DNA from: Arthrobacter oryzae
Lineage (GTDB): Bacteria; Actinomycetota; Actinomycetes; Actinomycetales; Micrococcaceae
Direction of reading: 5' to 3'
Assembly: GCF_030812315.1 (NCBI RefSeq)
Contig: NZ_JAUSSM010000002.1
Coordinates: 496,001 to 560,000, forward strand
Length of the DNA: 64,000 nt
The position numbers were made by a program, and so were the translations under genes. The notes below the pieces were generated by a model. That model saw only the letters and a program-made list of their open reading frames with translations, had not been told where the DNA came from and ran no database searches. Below are positions 26,432 through 35,244 of the stretch, one piece after another. The first letter of the stretch is position 1, and the number at the start of each line of letters is the position of its first letter.

Positions 26432-26776
26432 ATGGGTGAGATCGATTGGCAGCAGGAACTGAACAGGGCAGCCCTCCCCCACGCCGTGCTCGCCGTCCTC
26501 AGCAACGGGGAAAGCCATGGCTACGCCATCATCGAATTCCTCAAGTCCCACGGGTTCGCACGAAGCAAGGGCGGCACTCTTTACCCGCTCCTGAAGCGGC
26601 TGGAGGATCAGGGACTGGTCGAATACGAGTGGCAACACGTGGAAGCCGGCCCCGCACGCAAGCAGTTTTCACTTACCGAACAAGGCCGCGTCGAGTTGCA
26701 GCGCGCGGCGGCCGCCTGGCGGCAAATGGACGAGTCGCTGGCCGGAATTCGAGCGAACAGACAGGAACGACAATGA
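26432..26776 (+). CDS. PadR-family transcriptional regulator
   Basis: A 114-aa winged-helix protein. The core ALPHAVLAVLSNGESHGYAI, GGTLYPLLKRLEDQGLVEYE and RKQFSLTEQGR is the PadR DNA-binding domain, with a short C-terminal dimerisation helix. Its stop overlaps the start of the next gene (ATGA), so the two are made together, as in many PadR-HAAS pairs that sense membrane stress or regulate ABC transporters. The nearby FtsX permease relics suggest the lost target was such a transporter; this is inference. Confidence 0.9.
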   Translation: MGEIDWQQELNRAALPHAVLAVLSNGESHGYAIIEFLKSHGFARSKGGTLYPLLKRLEDQGLVEYEWQHVEAGPARKQFSLTEQGRVELQRAAAAWRQMDESLAGIRANRQERQ

Positions 26777-27366
26777 GCTACAACCGCGAGTTGGCCTTCA
26801 ACCTCCGAATAAGGGGTCTCTCGGAGGAGGAGGTATCCGAAACGCTCGACGAAGTTCGCGCCCACGAGTCGGCGACGGGCTCGGCCGCCGAAGACGAATT
26901 CGGGCCAGCCAAGGAGTACGCGACACAGTTCCCAAAGGCGAAACAGCGGTCACGTGGAGCGATGATCGCCACCGTCGGCGCGGCACTTGCCGTGGCCTAT
27001 GTGGCCGTCGGCCTTGTCATCCTGCCATTCATGGGCGTGGACATCCGCGACTTCGTCGGCCCGCTGGAGTTGCTGCCGGCTCTCGTCCTGGGATTGGGCG
27101 GTGTCCTTGCCGGCTTCTTGCCGACTACCTTCGGCCGGTTCCACGCTCACACAGGTGACGCGGGCCCGGCAGCTTCCCCGGCCGCCGTGTCAGCGCTCTT
27201 CGGAAATGATCAGTTCCCGGGCACCTGCTCCGGCCGCGCCCATGGATTCGACCACGGTCCTGGTCCTCAGCCGCGTGGCCGCATCGGCTTCCGCGCCGGC
27301 GCACGGCCCCTGCGGCGCGTCGGCCGCCACCGAACACCATCGGTACGGATCGCGGACGATCACTGA
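26773..27366 (+). CDS. HAAS/DUF1700-like membrane protein with displaced 3' end
   Basis: The N-terminal half is a HAAS signalling domain (MSYNRELAFNLRIRGLSEEE, EVRAHESATG, FGPAKEYATQFP), which in this class contacts the PadR partner. Two membrane helices follow at about residues 60-80 and 95-115. From about residue 120 the composition changes to a Gly/Arg/His-rich tail that lies antisense to the 3' end of the capA-like gene for 177 nt. That tail is unlikely to be native; the original stop seems lost at a rearrangement junction near 27130-27190. Confidence 0.6.
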   Translation: MSYNRELAFNLRIRGLSEEEVSETLDEVRAHESATGSAAEDEFGPAKEYATQFPKAKQRSRGAMIATVGAALAVAYVAVGLVILPFMGVDIRDFVGPLELLPALVLGLGGVLAGFLPTTFGRFHAHTGDAGPAASPAAVSALFGNDQFPGTCSGRAHGFDHGPGPQPRGRIGFRAGARPLRRVGRHRTPSVRIADDH

Positions 27367-28464
27367 CGGCACCCATGCCAGATCCGAAGCCGCCCATTTG
27401 CCGGCCGCATCCTGGCTGAACTGTGCCCGGACCAGCAGCCCCTCGTTGTTCACCACATACCAGGGGGAAAGTTCCGTGACGCCGTTGCCCAGCCCGTACA
27501 CAATCCATGTCCCTTTGTAGTTCTCGATGGGCAGTACGGAGTGGGTGTGGTGGCCGTAGACCATGGTGAACTCGCCGCTGTCCACCAGGGCATGGGCCGT
27601 GTCCTGCTGCTGGGCATTGGGCGCGCGGGCGTATTCGTCCCCGGCATGCATCACGCCGAGCACAATGTCCGCGCCGAGCGCCCTTGCCTTCCTGGCCTTG
27701 GCAATCATTGCCGGCGCGTCCAGCATGTCCACCTGCCAGGCGTACTCCGGGTATTGACCGTTCAGGCCATAGGTGGCCTCAATGACCGCAATCCTGGCGG
27801 CTTCCGTCTGCAGGATCAGGATGCCCTGCGAGTCGGCCTCGGTCCGGTAGGACCCGGTGTGCTTCAGGCCGGCGGCGTCCAGCGCGTCGAGTGTCCGCAC
27901 CAGTCCGTCAGTTCCGCGGTCGATGGTGTGGTTGCTGGCCGTGGTGCAGGCCTGGTAGCCAACATTCCGGGACGCCGCAATGATCTGCGGCGGCACATTG
28001 AACGACGGGTACGCCGAGAAGGGGCCGTCCGGGCCTGAGACCGGTGTCTCCTGGTGGCAGATGGCCAGGTCGCTCTTGTCAACGTACGCGCGCTGGCCCT
28101 CGAGCAGCGGGGTGAAGTCCAGCCCCGGTTTGCCGAGGGCCGCCGCATCGGCGCGGGCCTGGTCCCACAACTGGGCGTGCACCAGCATGTCCCCGGTCAC
28201 CAGAACGGAAGTGCACCGGACCGCGGCGCAGGCGGGGCCTTTGCCCAGCGTCGGTTTTGGATAAGGGGCCGGCTCCTGGGTGGCAGTGGACGACGGCGGC
28301 GCGGAGACCGCCGTCGTCGGCGTTTCCCCGGTTGCCCGCCCACCGGTGCCCTGTTCGGCTATCACGCCGCACGACGACAGAGTGAGCATCACGCAGCCCG
28401 CGGCGAGTGCCCCGAAGCGCCGCCTGGCGGGCGGTTTTTGTTGTTGTTGGCGCAGGTCCCCCAT
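27190..28464 (-). CDS. CapA/PgsA-like lipoprotein, metallophosphatase-fold
   Basis: A 424-aa exported lipoprotein with lipobox LSSC at residues 29-32. The mature protein has a Pro/Thr-rich linker and a CapA-type domain: SVLVTGDMLVHAQLWDQA, ASNHTIDRGTDGLVRTLDAL, MHAGDEYARAPN and MVYGHHTHSVLP supply the metal-ligand-like residues. CapA proteins act in poly-gamma-glutamate handling, but no capB or capC is nearby, so it is probably a stand-alone surface hydrolase. The 3' end overlaps the HAAS gene on the other strand. Confidence 0.82.
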   Translation of the reverse strand: MGDLRQQQQKPPARRRFGALAAGCVMLTLSSCGVIAEQGTGGRATGETPTTAVSAPPSSTATQEPAPYPKPTLGKGPACAAVRCTSVLVTGDMLVHAQLWDQARADAAALGKPGLDFTPLLEGQRAYVDKSDLAICHQETPVSGPDGPFSAYPSFNVPPQIIAASRNVGYQACTTASNHTIDRGTDGLVRTLDALDAAGLKHTGSYRTEADSQGILILQTEAARIAVIEATYGLNGQYPEYAWQVDMLDAPAMIAKARKARALGADIVLGVMHAGDEYARAPNAQQQDTAHALVDSGEFTMVYGHHTHSVLPIENYKGTWIVYGLGNGVTELSPWYVVNNEGLLVRAQFSQDAAGKWAASDLAWVPSVIVRDPYRWCSVAADAPQGPCAGAEADAATRLRTRTVVESMGAAGAGARELIISEER

Positions 28465-28545
28465 GCCGCCATTTTACGGCGGCCAATCTCCGAATCCCGC
28501 GAAATCACCATTGAGAACCGCCCGATTACATGAAAGAGTTGTTTC

Positions 28546-30558
28546 ATGACCAACCCTCTCCTGACTCCCAGCCCTTTGCCGTTCGGGCTCCCCCCGTTTG
28601 CAGACATTGGCGAGGATCACTACGCCGAAGCGGTCCGTTCCGGGCTGGCTGAGCACCTCGCCGAAATCCAGGCGATCGTGGACAACGCCGAACCCGCCGG
28701 CTTCGAAAACACCGTACTGGCCATGGAACACGCCGGGCAGCTCCTCCAGCGTGCAGCCGCGTCGTTTTTCACCCTGGTCTCCGCTGATGCCTCGGACGGC
28801 ATCCGCGCCCTCGAGACCGAGCTGTCCCCGGAGTTCTCCGCCCACCAGGATGCCATCTACATGAACAGGCGGCTGTTCGACCGGTTCTCCGAAGTGGACA
28901 CCGCCGGCCTCGACGATGAATCGGCCCGGCTCGTGGAGGAGTACCTCAAGGAGTTCCGCCAGTCCGGCATCCAGTTGGACGACGCCGGACAGGAACGGCT
29001 CAGGACGGTCAATGCGGAGCTGTCCCGGCTGGGCACGGAATTCGGCCAGCGCACGAAGGAGGCCATGAAGACCAATGCCCTGCTGCTCGACGACGCCGCA
29101 GAGCTGTCCGGATTGCCCGCTGACGACATCGCCAGCGCCGCCGAGGCAGCGCGCGCCGCGGGCCACGGCGGGAAATTCCTGCTGACGCTGATCCAGCCCA
29201 GCAACCAGCCGGCGATGGCCTCCCTGGAGAACCGCGACGTCCGGCGCCGCCTCTACCAGGCCTCCATCAGCCGCGGGAGCAGCGGCGGCAGCCTCGATGT
29301 CCTCGACCTGGTGAAGTCCATGGTCGCGCTGCGGGCGGAAAAGGCCCGTCTCCTGGGCTTTGTCAACTATGCCGAGCTGACGGTGGACCGTCAGACGGCA
29401 CCCGATTTCGGGGCCGTGCAGACCATGATGAACCGGCTGGCGCCTGCCGCCGTCCGGAACGCCGACGCCGAGGCCGCGGCCCTTGCTGAAGTGGCAGGCC
29501 ATCCACTCGAGGCGTGGGACTGGGCGTACTATTCCGCGAAAGTGCGGCGGGAGCGGTACAGCGTGGACGAGCAGGCGCTGCGGCCCTACTTTGAACTGGA
29601 CCGGGTGTTGCGCGATGGCGTGTTCTTCGCCGCCACGGCCCTCTACGGCGTCACCTTCCACGAGCGGCCCGAGCTCAAGGGCTACCACCCCGATGTCCGG
29701 GTCTGGGAAGTCCGTAACGAGGACGGATCCGAACTGGGCCTGTTCCTGGGCGATTACTATGCCCGGGAGTCCAAGCGCGGCGGGGCCTGGATGAATTCGC
29801 TGGTGGACCAGTCGGCGCTCCTGGGGACGCGGCCGGTGGTCATCAACAACCTCAACATCTCGAAGCCGCCTGCGGGCGAGCCAACGCTCCTGACGCTGGA
29901 CGAGCTCCGGACGGCGTTCCACGAGTTCGGGCATGCCCTCCATGGCCTGTTTTCCAACGTGGCCTTCCCGCGGTTCTCCGGCACGGCTGTCCCGCGGGAC
30001 TTCGTGGAGTACCCCTCCCAGGTCAATGAGATGTGGATCATGTGGCCCGAGGTGCTGGCGAACTACGCCCGTCACCATGTCACCGGCGAGCCCCTGCCCC
30101 AGGACATCGTGGACAGGCTCAACGAATCCCAGCTGTGGGGCGAGGGCTTCGGCACCACGGAATACCTGGGCGCGGCGCTCCTCGACCTTGCCTGGCACGT
30201 CCTGGACGGATCCCGGGTCCCGGAGGACGCCGTGGAGTTCGAAGCCAAGGCCCTGGCGGCCGCCGGCGTGGCACACAACCTGATTCCGCCGCGGTACCGC
30301 ACCGGCTATTTCCAGCACATCTTCGCCGGCGACGGGTACGCCGCGGGGTACTACTCCTACATCTGGAGTGAGGTCCTCGACGCGGACACCGTCGAATGGT
30401 TCAAGGAAAACGGCGGACTCAGCAGGGCCAACGGTGACTTCTTCCGGAACGAACTCCTCTCCCGCGGCAACAGCCGCGAACCGCTGGAATCGTTCCGCGC
30501 CTTCCGGGGCCGCGACGCGGAACTGGAGCCGTTGCTGAAGCGCCGCGGCCTGGAGTAG
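28546..30558 (+). CDS. M3-family zinc metallopeptidase (Dcp-like peptidyl-dipeptidase)
   Basis: Degrades short peptides in the cytoplasm. The 670-aa protein is helical and has the zinc motif FHEFGHALHGLFSNV with the third ligand expected about 25 residues later (FVEYPSQVNEMW supplies Glu). The C-terminal block YFQHIFAGDGYAAGYYSYIWSE is characteristic of Dcp/OpdA enzymes, where the Tyr residues bind substrate. No signal peptide. It diverges from capA over 81 nt. Confidence 0.93.
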   Translation: MTNPLLTPSPLPFGLPPFADIGEDHYAEAVRSGLAEHLAEIQAIVDNAEPAGFENTVLAMEHAGQLLQRAAASFFTLVSADASDGIRALETELSPEFSAHQDAIYMNRRLFDRFSEVDTAGLDDESARLVEEYLKEFRQSGIQLDDAGQERLRTVNAELSRLGTEFGQRTKEAMKTNALLLDDAAELSGLPADDIASAAEAARAAGHGGKFLLTLIQPSNQPAMASLENRDVRRRLYQASISRGSSGGSLDVLDLVKSMVALRAEKARLLGFVNYAELTVDRQTAPDFGAVQTMMNRLAPAAVRNADAEAAALAEVAGHPLEAWDWAYYSAKVRRERYSVDEQALRPYFELDRVLRDGVFFAATALYGVTFHERPELKGYHPDVRVWEVRNEDGSELGLFLGDYYARESKRGGAWMNSLVDQSALLGTRPVVINNLNISKPPAGEPTLLTLDELRTAFHEFGHALHGLFSNVAFPRFSGTAVPRDFVEYPSQVNEMWIMWPEVLANYARHHVTGEPLPQDIVDRLNESQLWGEGFGTTEYLGAALLDLAWHVLDGSRVPEDAVEFEAKALAAAGVAHNLIPPRYRTGYFQHIFAGDGYAAGYYSYIWSEVLDADTVEWFKENGGLSRANGDFFRNELLSRGNSREPLESFRAFRGRDAELEPLLKRRGLE

Positions 30559-30570
30559 CTTCCTCCCCTC

Positions 30571-30634
30571 CCAACTGACTGGCAGTTAACGTCGTGAAAA
30601 GCCGTTTTCGCGACGTTAACTGCGAGCTAGTTGG
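30571..30634. repeat. Large imperfect palindrome
   Basis: GCAGTTAACGTCGTGAAAA pairs with TTTTCGCGACGTTAACTGC through 19 bp with one G-U pair and a GCCG loop, and flanking CCAACT pairs with AGTTGG outside an internal loop. It sits just after the M3 peptidase stop. It may be a terminator, but its near-perfect symmetry and AT-rich core are unlike other hairpins here and resemble dispersed palindromic repeats. Confidence 0.6.
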
Positions 30635-30640
30635 GTTAAC

Positions 30641-30681
30641 GACGGCGGCCGGCCACCTCGAAAAGGTGACCGGCCGGCGTC
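30641..30681 (-). terminator. Terminator of pdxS
   Basis: An 18-bp stem with two mismatches and a five-base loop, left arm beginning GACGGCGGCCGG and right arm ending CCGGCCGGCGTC, lies 19 nt beyond the pdxS stop. Confidence 0.7.
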
Positions 30682-30699
30682 GTACTGCTTTTGACGCTG

Positions 30700-31626
30700 T
30701 TACCAGCCGCGCTCGGCGAGGCGGTGTGGCTGCGGGATTTCGTCGACGTTGATGCCGACCATGGCTTCGCCCAGGCCGCGGGAGGCCTTGGCGATCACGT
30801 CGGGGTCATCGAAGAAGGTGGTGGCCTTCACGACGGCGGCGGCGCGCTGGGCCGGGTTGCCGGACTTGAAGATGCCCGAGCCGACGAACACGCCGTCAGC
30901 GCCAAGCTGCATCATCATCGCAGCATCTGCCGGAGTGGCGATGCCGCCGGCGGTGAACAGCACGACGGGGAGCTTGCCGGTGGAGGCAACTTCCTTGACC
31001 AGGTCGTACGGTGCCTGCAGTTCCTTGGCCGCGACGTACAGCTCGTCCTCGGGCAGGGCGGCGAGCTTGAGGATCTCGGCGCGGATCTGGCGCATGTGCG
31101 TGGTGGCGTTGGAGACGTCGCCGGTGCCGGCCTCGCCCTTGGACCGGATCATGGCTGCGCCCTCGTTGATGCGGCGCAGGGCCTCACCGAGGTTGGTGGC
31201 ACCGCACACGAACGGAACGGTGAAGTTCCACTTATCGATGTGGTTGGTGTAGTCGGCCGGGGTCAGGACCTCGGACTCGTCGATGTAGTCCACGCCGAGG
31301 GACTGCAGGACCTGGGCTTCGACGAAGTGGCCGATCCGGGCCTTGGCCATGACCGGTACGGACACGGCTTCGATGATCTTGTCGATCATGTCCGGATCGG
31401 ACATGCGCGACACGCCGCCCTGGGCCCGGATATCGGCCGGAACACGTTCCAGCGCCATGACGGCCACGGCACCGGCGTCTTCGGCGATGCGGGCCTGTTC
31501 GACGTTGACGACGTCCATGATGACGCCGCCCTTGAGCATCTCTGCCATGCCGCGCTTCACGCGGTTGCTGCCCGTGACGCTGTTGGCGGACGAGCCGGCT
31601 TCGCTGCTTACATCAGGTGTAGACAC
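30700..31626 (-). CDS. pdxS: Pyridoxal 5'-phosphate synthase, synthase subunit
   Basis: Forms PLP from ribose 5-phosphate, glyceraldehyde 3-phosphate and ammonia. The 308-aa protein has the family blocks [55 protein letters not shown], and the active-site lysine in [10 protein letters not shown]. It starts with GTG after AGGGG. The pdxT partner is 12.5 kb away on the same strand; the two are adjacent in many actinobacteria. Confidence 0.97.
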   Translation of the reverse strand: MSTPDVSSEAGSSANSVTGSNRVKRGMAEMLKGGVIMDVVNVEQARIAEDAGAVAVMALERVPADIRAQGGVSRMSDPDMIDKIIEAVSVPVMAKARIGHFVEAQVLQSLGVDYIDESEVLTPADYTNHIDKWNFTVPFVCGATNLGEALRRINEGAAMIRSKGEAGTGDVSNATTHMRQIRAEILKLAALPEDELYVAAKELQAPYDLVKEVASTGKLPVVLFTAGGIATPADAAMMMQLGADGVFVGSGIFKSGNPAQRAAAVVKATTFFDDPDVIAKASRGLGEAMVGINVDEIPQPHRLAERGW

Positions 31627-31858
31627 AAAAACCCCTATGGGTAGCTAGATGTTACGTAGATCCGGTCTCTCGGTCCCGGCGCAGGCGGCGGCACAGACGG
31701 GAAAGCCACGCCGCGCACACACCGGATTACCGGATCCAATGACCAGGTACTGCTAATACTAGTCCCACGCCGCGACGCTGCTGAATTCGGGTTACCCCGG
31801 CGGTCCCGCCTGTTTCCACGGGCACTGCCGGACGGCGGCCAGAGCGGGCCGAAACCGT

Positions 31859-32497
31859 TCAGGCAGGCTGCTGCGAAGCCGTGCCGTTCGGCTCCTCCAG
31901 TGATTGCCGGTGCACGGTGGCGATCCGCTGGACAACGGTGACCAGGCTGGCGGCGGCGAGCAGGATCAGCGTCACCAGCAGAACTATGCTGGGGAGCCCG
32001 ATCCCGGTGAATCCCGTCACCACGAGCACCGAAACCAGCCGTTCGGCACGTTCGGCTATGCCCACGTTGGCCTGGAACCCGAGGGCTTCGGCCTTGGCCC
32101 GCGCGTAGGAGACCACCATGCCAAGCACCAGGCACACGACGGCGGCGACGGCGATGGCGCGGTCCGCGCCTCCGGTGAAGTACCAGATGGCAAGGCCGGC
32201 AAACAGGGCGCCGTCGGCAACCCGGTCCAGGGTGGAATCCAGGAAGTTGCCCCAGCGGCCGCCGCGTTCCTGCAGGCGCGCCATGATGCCGTCCAGGACG
32301 TCGGAAAAGATGAAGGCCGTAATGAACAGGGTTCCCCACCACAGCTGACCCAGCGGATAGAACACCAGGGCGCCCACCACCACGCCGGCCGTGCCCACGA
32401 TGGTGATGGCATCCGGGGAGACGCCGATTTTCAGGAGCCAGCGGGCAAGCGGCGAGAACAGCGCGGTGAAGAACCCCCGGGCGTGCCGGTTAAGCAC
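31859..32497 (-). CDS. CDP-alcohol phosphotransferase, phosphatidylinositol phosphate synthase-like
   Basis: Membrane enzyme that transfers a diacylglycerol-phosphate group to an alcohol; in actinobacteria at this locus the acceptor is inositol phosphate, starting PI and PIM synthesis. The full signature is present in DVLDGIMARLQERGGRWG NFLDSTLDR, giving DGxxAR-x8-G-x3-D-x3-D. The 212-aa protein has about six helices. The GTG start (MLNRHARGFFTALFSPLA) overlaps the HIT gene stop by 8 nt. Acceptor identity is from genomic context. Confidence 0.88.
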   Translation of the reverse strand: MLNRHARGFFTALFSPLARWLLKIGVSPDAITIVGTAGVVVGALVFYPLGQLWWGTLFITAFIFSDVLDGIMARLQERGGRWGNFLDSTLDRVADGALFAGLAIWYFTGGADRAIAVAAVVCLVLGMVVSYARAKAEALGFQANVGIAERAERLVSVLVVTGFTGIGLPSIVLLVTLILLAAASLVTVVQRIATVHRQSLEEPNGTASQQPA

Positions 32498-33080
32498 GTT
32501 CGTCCTCGGGCCAGGCCTCGGCGACCTGCTGGCGGACCTCACCGAGCGTCTGCGTGATGGCTTTTGTCTGGGCGATGATGGGGAAGAAGTTTCCGTCCCC
32601 GCCCCAGCGCGGAACCACGTGCTGGTGCAGGTGCCCGGCAATTCCCGCGCCGCCGACAACGCCCTGGTTCATCCCGAGGTTGAAGCCGCCGGGATTGGCC
32701 ACTTTCCGCAGGACCCGCATGGAGGTCTGCGTCAGCGCTGCGAACTCCGCCGTTTCCTCCACGGTCAGGTCCGTGTAGTCCGGCACATGGCGGTAGGGAC
32801 AGATCAGCAGGTGTCCCGGGTTGTAGGGAAAGAGGTTCAGCACCACGTAGGCGGTTCGGCCGCGGTACACGATCAGGGAGTCGTCGTCGCTGCGCGCAGG
32901 GGCGACGCAGAAGGGGCAATCTTCCTCATTCTTGAACTGATGCTGGCCGCCCTTGATGTAGGCCATGCGGTGCGGAGTCCACAAGCGCTGGAAAGCGTCC
33001 GGAACTCCGGCCAGGCCGAAATCATCGGTCGCCTCGCCGTCGCCCGGATATCCCCCGCCAGCGCCTGTGGTCTCCTGCAC
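32490..33080 (-). CDS. HIT-family nucleotide phosphorylase/hydrolase
   Basis: A 196-aa protein with the histidine triad HLHQHVVPRW and the zinc-binding pair CPFC plus His residues, as in the actinobacterial Ap4A phosphorylase group beside thrS and pgsA. It would split diadenosine polyphosphates. The first 30 residues are a Gly/Asp-rich tail. It starts with GTG and has GGAAGG upstream. Reaction type is inferred from the locus and family. Confidence 0.88.
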   Translation of the reverse strand: MQETTGAGGGYPGDGEATDDFGLAGVPDAFQRLWTPHRMAYIKGGQHQFKNEEDCPFCVAPARSDDDSLIVYRGRTAYVVLNLFPYNPGHLLICPYRHVPDYTDLTVEETAEFAALTQTSMRVLRKVANPGGFNLGMNQGVVGGAGIAGHLHQHVVPRWGGDGNFFPIIAQTKAITQTLGEVRQQVAEAWPEDERA

Positions 33081-33101
33081 GTCGTTTGCCTTCCGCTTCC
33101 G

Positions 33102-35111
33102 CTAGCTGGTCCGGTTGCGGACGGCTTCGACAATCCTCTGGACGGCCTCGGCCACCGGCACGCCGTTGTCCTGGCTGCCGTCGCGGAAGCGGAAGGAAAC
33201 GGCTCCGGCTTCAGCGTCCTCGCCGCCGGCAATCAGGACGAACGGAATCTTGTCCTTGCTGGCGGTACGGATCTTCTTCGGGAAGCGGTCCGAGGAGATG
33301 TCCACCTCGGCCCGGATGCCGGCCGCCTTGAGCTGGCCGACGACGTCGAACATGTAGTCGTTGAACGCTTCGGCGACCGGGATGCCCACCACCTGCACGG
33401 GTGCCAGCCACGCCGGGAAGGCGCCGGCGTAGTGCTCGGTCAGCACACCCATGAACCGCTCCACGGAACCGAACAGGGCGCGGTGGATCATCACCGGGCG
33501 CTGGCGGGTGCCGTCGGCGGCCTGGAATTCGAGTTCGAAGCGCTCAGGCAGGTTGAAGTCGAGCTGGATGGTGGACATCTGCCAGGTACGGCCGAGGGCG
33601 TCCTTTGCCTGGACCGAGATCTTGGGGCCGTAGAACGCTGCTCCGCCCGGATCCGGGATGAGTTCCAGCCCGGAGGCTTCGGCCACCTCGGCGAGGGTCC
33701 GGGTTGCTTCCTCCCAGGTGGCGTCGTCGCCCACGAACTTGTCTTCGTTCTTGGTGGAGAGCTCCAGGTAGAAGTCGTCCAGGCCGTAGTCCTTGAGGAG
33801 GCCCAGCACGAAGTTCAGCGTGGTGGTGAGCTCGTCCTTCATCTGCTCACGGGTGCAGTAGATGTGGGCGTCGTCCTGTGTCATGCCGCGCACGCGGGTC
33901 AGGCCGTGCACCACGCCGGACTTTTCGTACCGGTACACGGAACCGAATTCGAAGAGCCGCAGGGGCAGTTCGCGGTACGAGCGTCCGCGCGAGCGGAAGA
34001 TCAGGTTGTGCATGGGGCAATTCATCGGCTTCAGGTAGTAGTCCTGGCCGGGCTTGCGCACGCTGCCGTCCTCGTTCAGTTCCGCGTCGATGTGCATCGC
34101 CGGGAACATGCCCTCCTTGTACCAGTCCAGGTGGCCCGAGACTTCGTAGAGGTGCCCCTTGGTGATGTGGGGGGTGTAGACGAACTCGTAGCCGGCGTCC
34201 ACGTGGCGCTGGCGGGAGTAGTCCTCCATAGCCTTGCGGATGATGCCGCCCTTGGGGTGGAACACCGGCAGGCCGGAACCCAGCTCGTCCGGGAAGGAGA
34301 ACAGGTCGAGCTCGGCGCCCAGCTTGCGGTGGTCGCGGCGTTCGGCCTCGGCGATGCGCTCCTGGTAGGCCTTGAGGGCGTCCTTGGTGGGCCAGGCCGT
34401 GCCGTAGATGCGCTGCAGCTGCTGGTTGTTCTGGTTGCCCAGCCAGTAGGCGGCCGAGGACCTGGTCAGGGCGAAGGCGTTGGAGATGAGCTTGGTGTTG
34501 GGCAGGTGCGGGCCGCGGCACAGGTCGCACCAGACGGTGTCGCCGCTCTTGCGGTCAACGTTGTCGTAGATGGTGATGTCTCCGGCGCCCACCTCGACAT
34601 TGACCCCTTCACCGGCGTCGGCGGCGTCGTTCTTCTTGCCCAGCAGTTCGAGCTTGTAGGGCTCGTCCTTCATGGCTTCGCGTGCCTCGTCCTCGGACAC
34701 CACGCGGCGGACGAACTTCTGGTTCTGGTTGATGATCTTGAGCATCATCTTTTCCAGGGCCTTCAGGTCTTCCGGGGTGAACGGCTCGGCGACGTCGAAG
34801 TCGAAGTAGAAGCCGTCAGTTATGTAAGGCCCGATCCCGAGCTTGGCGTCAGGCCGCAGCTGCTGCACGGCCTGGGCCATGACGTGGGCGGTTGAGTGCC
34901 GGAGGACGTTGAGGCCGTCCGGGGAATCGATGGTGACACCTTCGATGTCCGCGCCTTCGGGGAGCGGCTGGTCAAGGTCTTTCAGTTCGCCGTTCACACG
35001 GGCGACTACGACGTCGCGGCGCTCAAAGAAGAGTTCCGCGCCGGTGGTCCCGGTAGTCACCTTGGTCTCTTCGCCGTCGACGATGAGGGTGATCTTCTGG
35101 GCATCTGACAC
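33102..35111 (-). CDS. thrS: Threonyl-tRNA synthetase
   Basis: Charges tRNA-Thr and edits mischarged serine. The 669-aa enzyme has an N-terminal TGS domain, an editing domain with [14 protein letters not shown] and [13 protein letters not shown], and a class II core with zinc ligands around [10 protein letters not shown], motif 2 [20 protein letters not shown] and motif 3 [17 protein letters not shown], then the anticodon-binding domain. The GTG start follows GGAGA. It is first in thrS-HIT-pgsA. Confidence 0.96.
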   Translation of the reverse strand: MSDAQKITLIVDGEETKVTTGTTGAELFFERRDVVVARVNGELKDLDQPLPEGADIEGVTIDSPDGLNVLRHSTAHVMAQAVQQLRPDAKLGIGPYITDGFYFDFDVAEPFTPEDLKALEKMMLKIINQNQKFVRRVVSEDEAREAMKDEPYKLELLGKKNDAADAGEGVNVEVGAGDITIYDNVDRKSGDTVWCDLCRGPHLPNTKLISNAFALTRSSAAYWLGNQNNQQLQRIYGTAWPTKDALKAYQERIAEAERRDHRKLGAELDLFSFPDELGSGLPVFHPKGGIIRKAMEDYSRQRHVDAGYEFVYTPHITKGHLYEVSGHLDWYKEGMFPAMHIDAELNEDGSVRKPGQDYYLKPMNCPMHNLIFRSRGRSYRELPLRLFEFGSVYRYEKSGVVHGLTRVRGMTQDDAHIYCTREQMKDELTTTLNFVLGLLKDYGLDDFYLELSTKNEDKFVGDDATWEEATRTLAEVAEASGLELIPDPGGAAFYGPKISVQAKDALGRTWQMSTIQLDFNLPERFELEFQAADGTRQRPVMIHRALFGSVERFMGVLTEHYAGAFPAWLAPVQVVGIPVAEAFNDYMFDVVGQLKAAGIRAEVDISSDRFPKKIRTASKDKIPFVLIAGGEDAEAGAVSFRFRDGSQDNGVPVAEAVQRIVEAVRNRTS

Positions 35112-35244
35112 GGGTGTCTCCTATTCAAAGTTAAGGCTTCGTAGCTTGTGGCGTACGGGGACCACAGCCAGCCTCGTCCATGCTATCGGTTGAGAGATAG
35201 GCCGACCAAAGCGGCACGTTGGGTTCACTGTTCCGCAGGGCAGG

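Noticed and set aside
28474..30318. A 614-codon frame antisense to the M3 peptidase
   Set aside because: The M3 peptidase has the full HEFGH and C-terminal motifs. The opposite frame only reflects codon bias.
32391..34895. An 834-codon frame antisense to HIT and thrS
   Set aside because: Two complete genes with clear motifs occupy the same DNA in the opposite sense.
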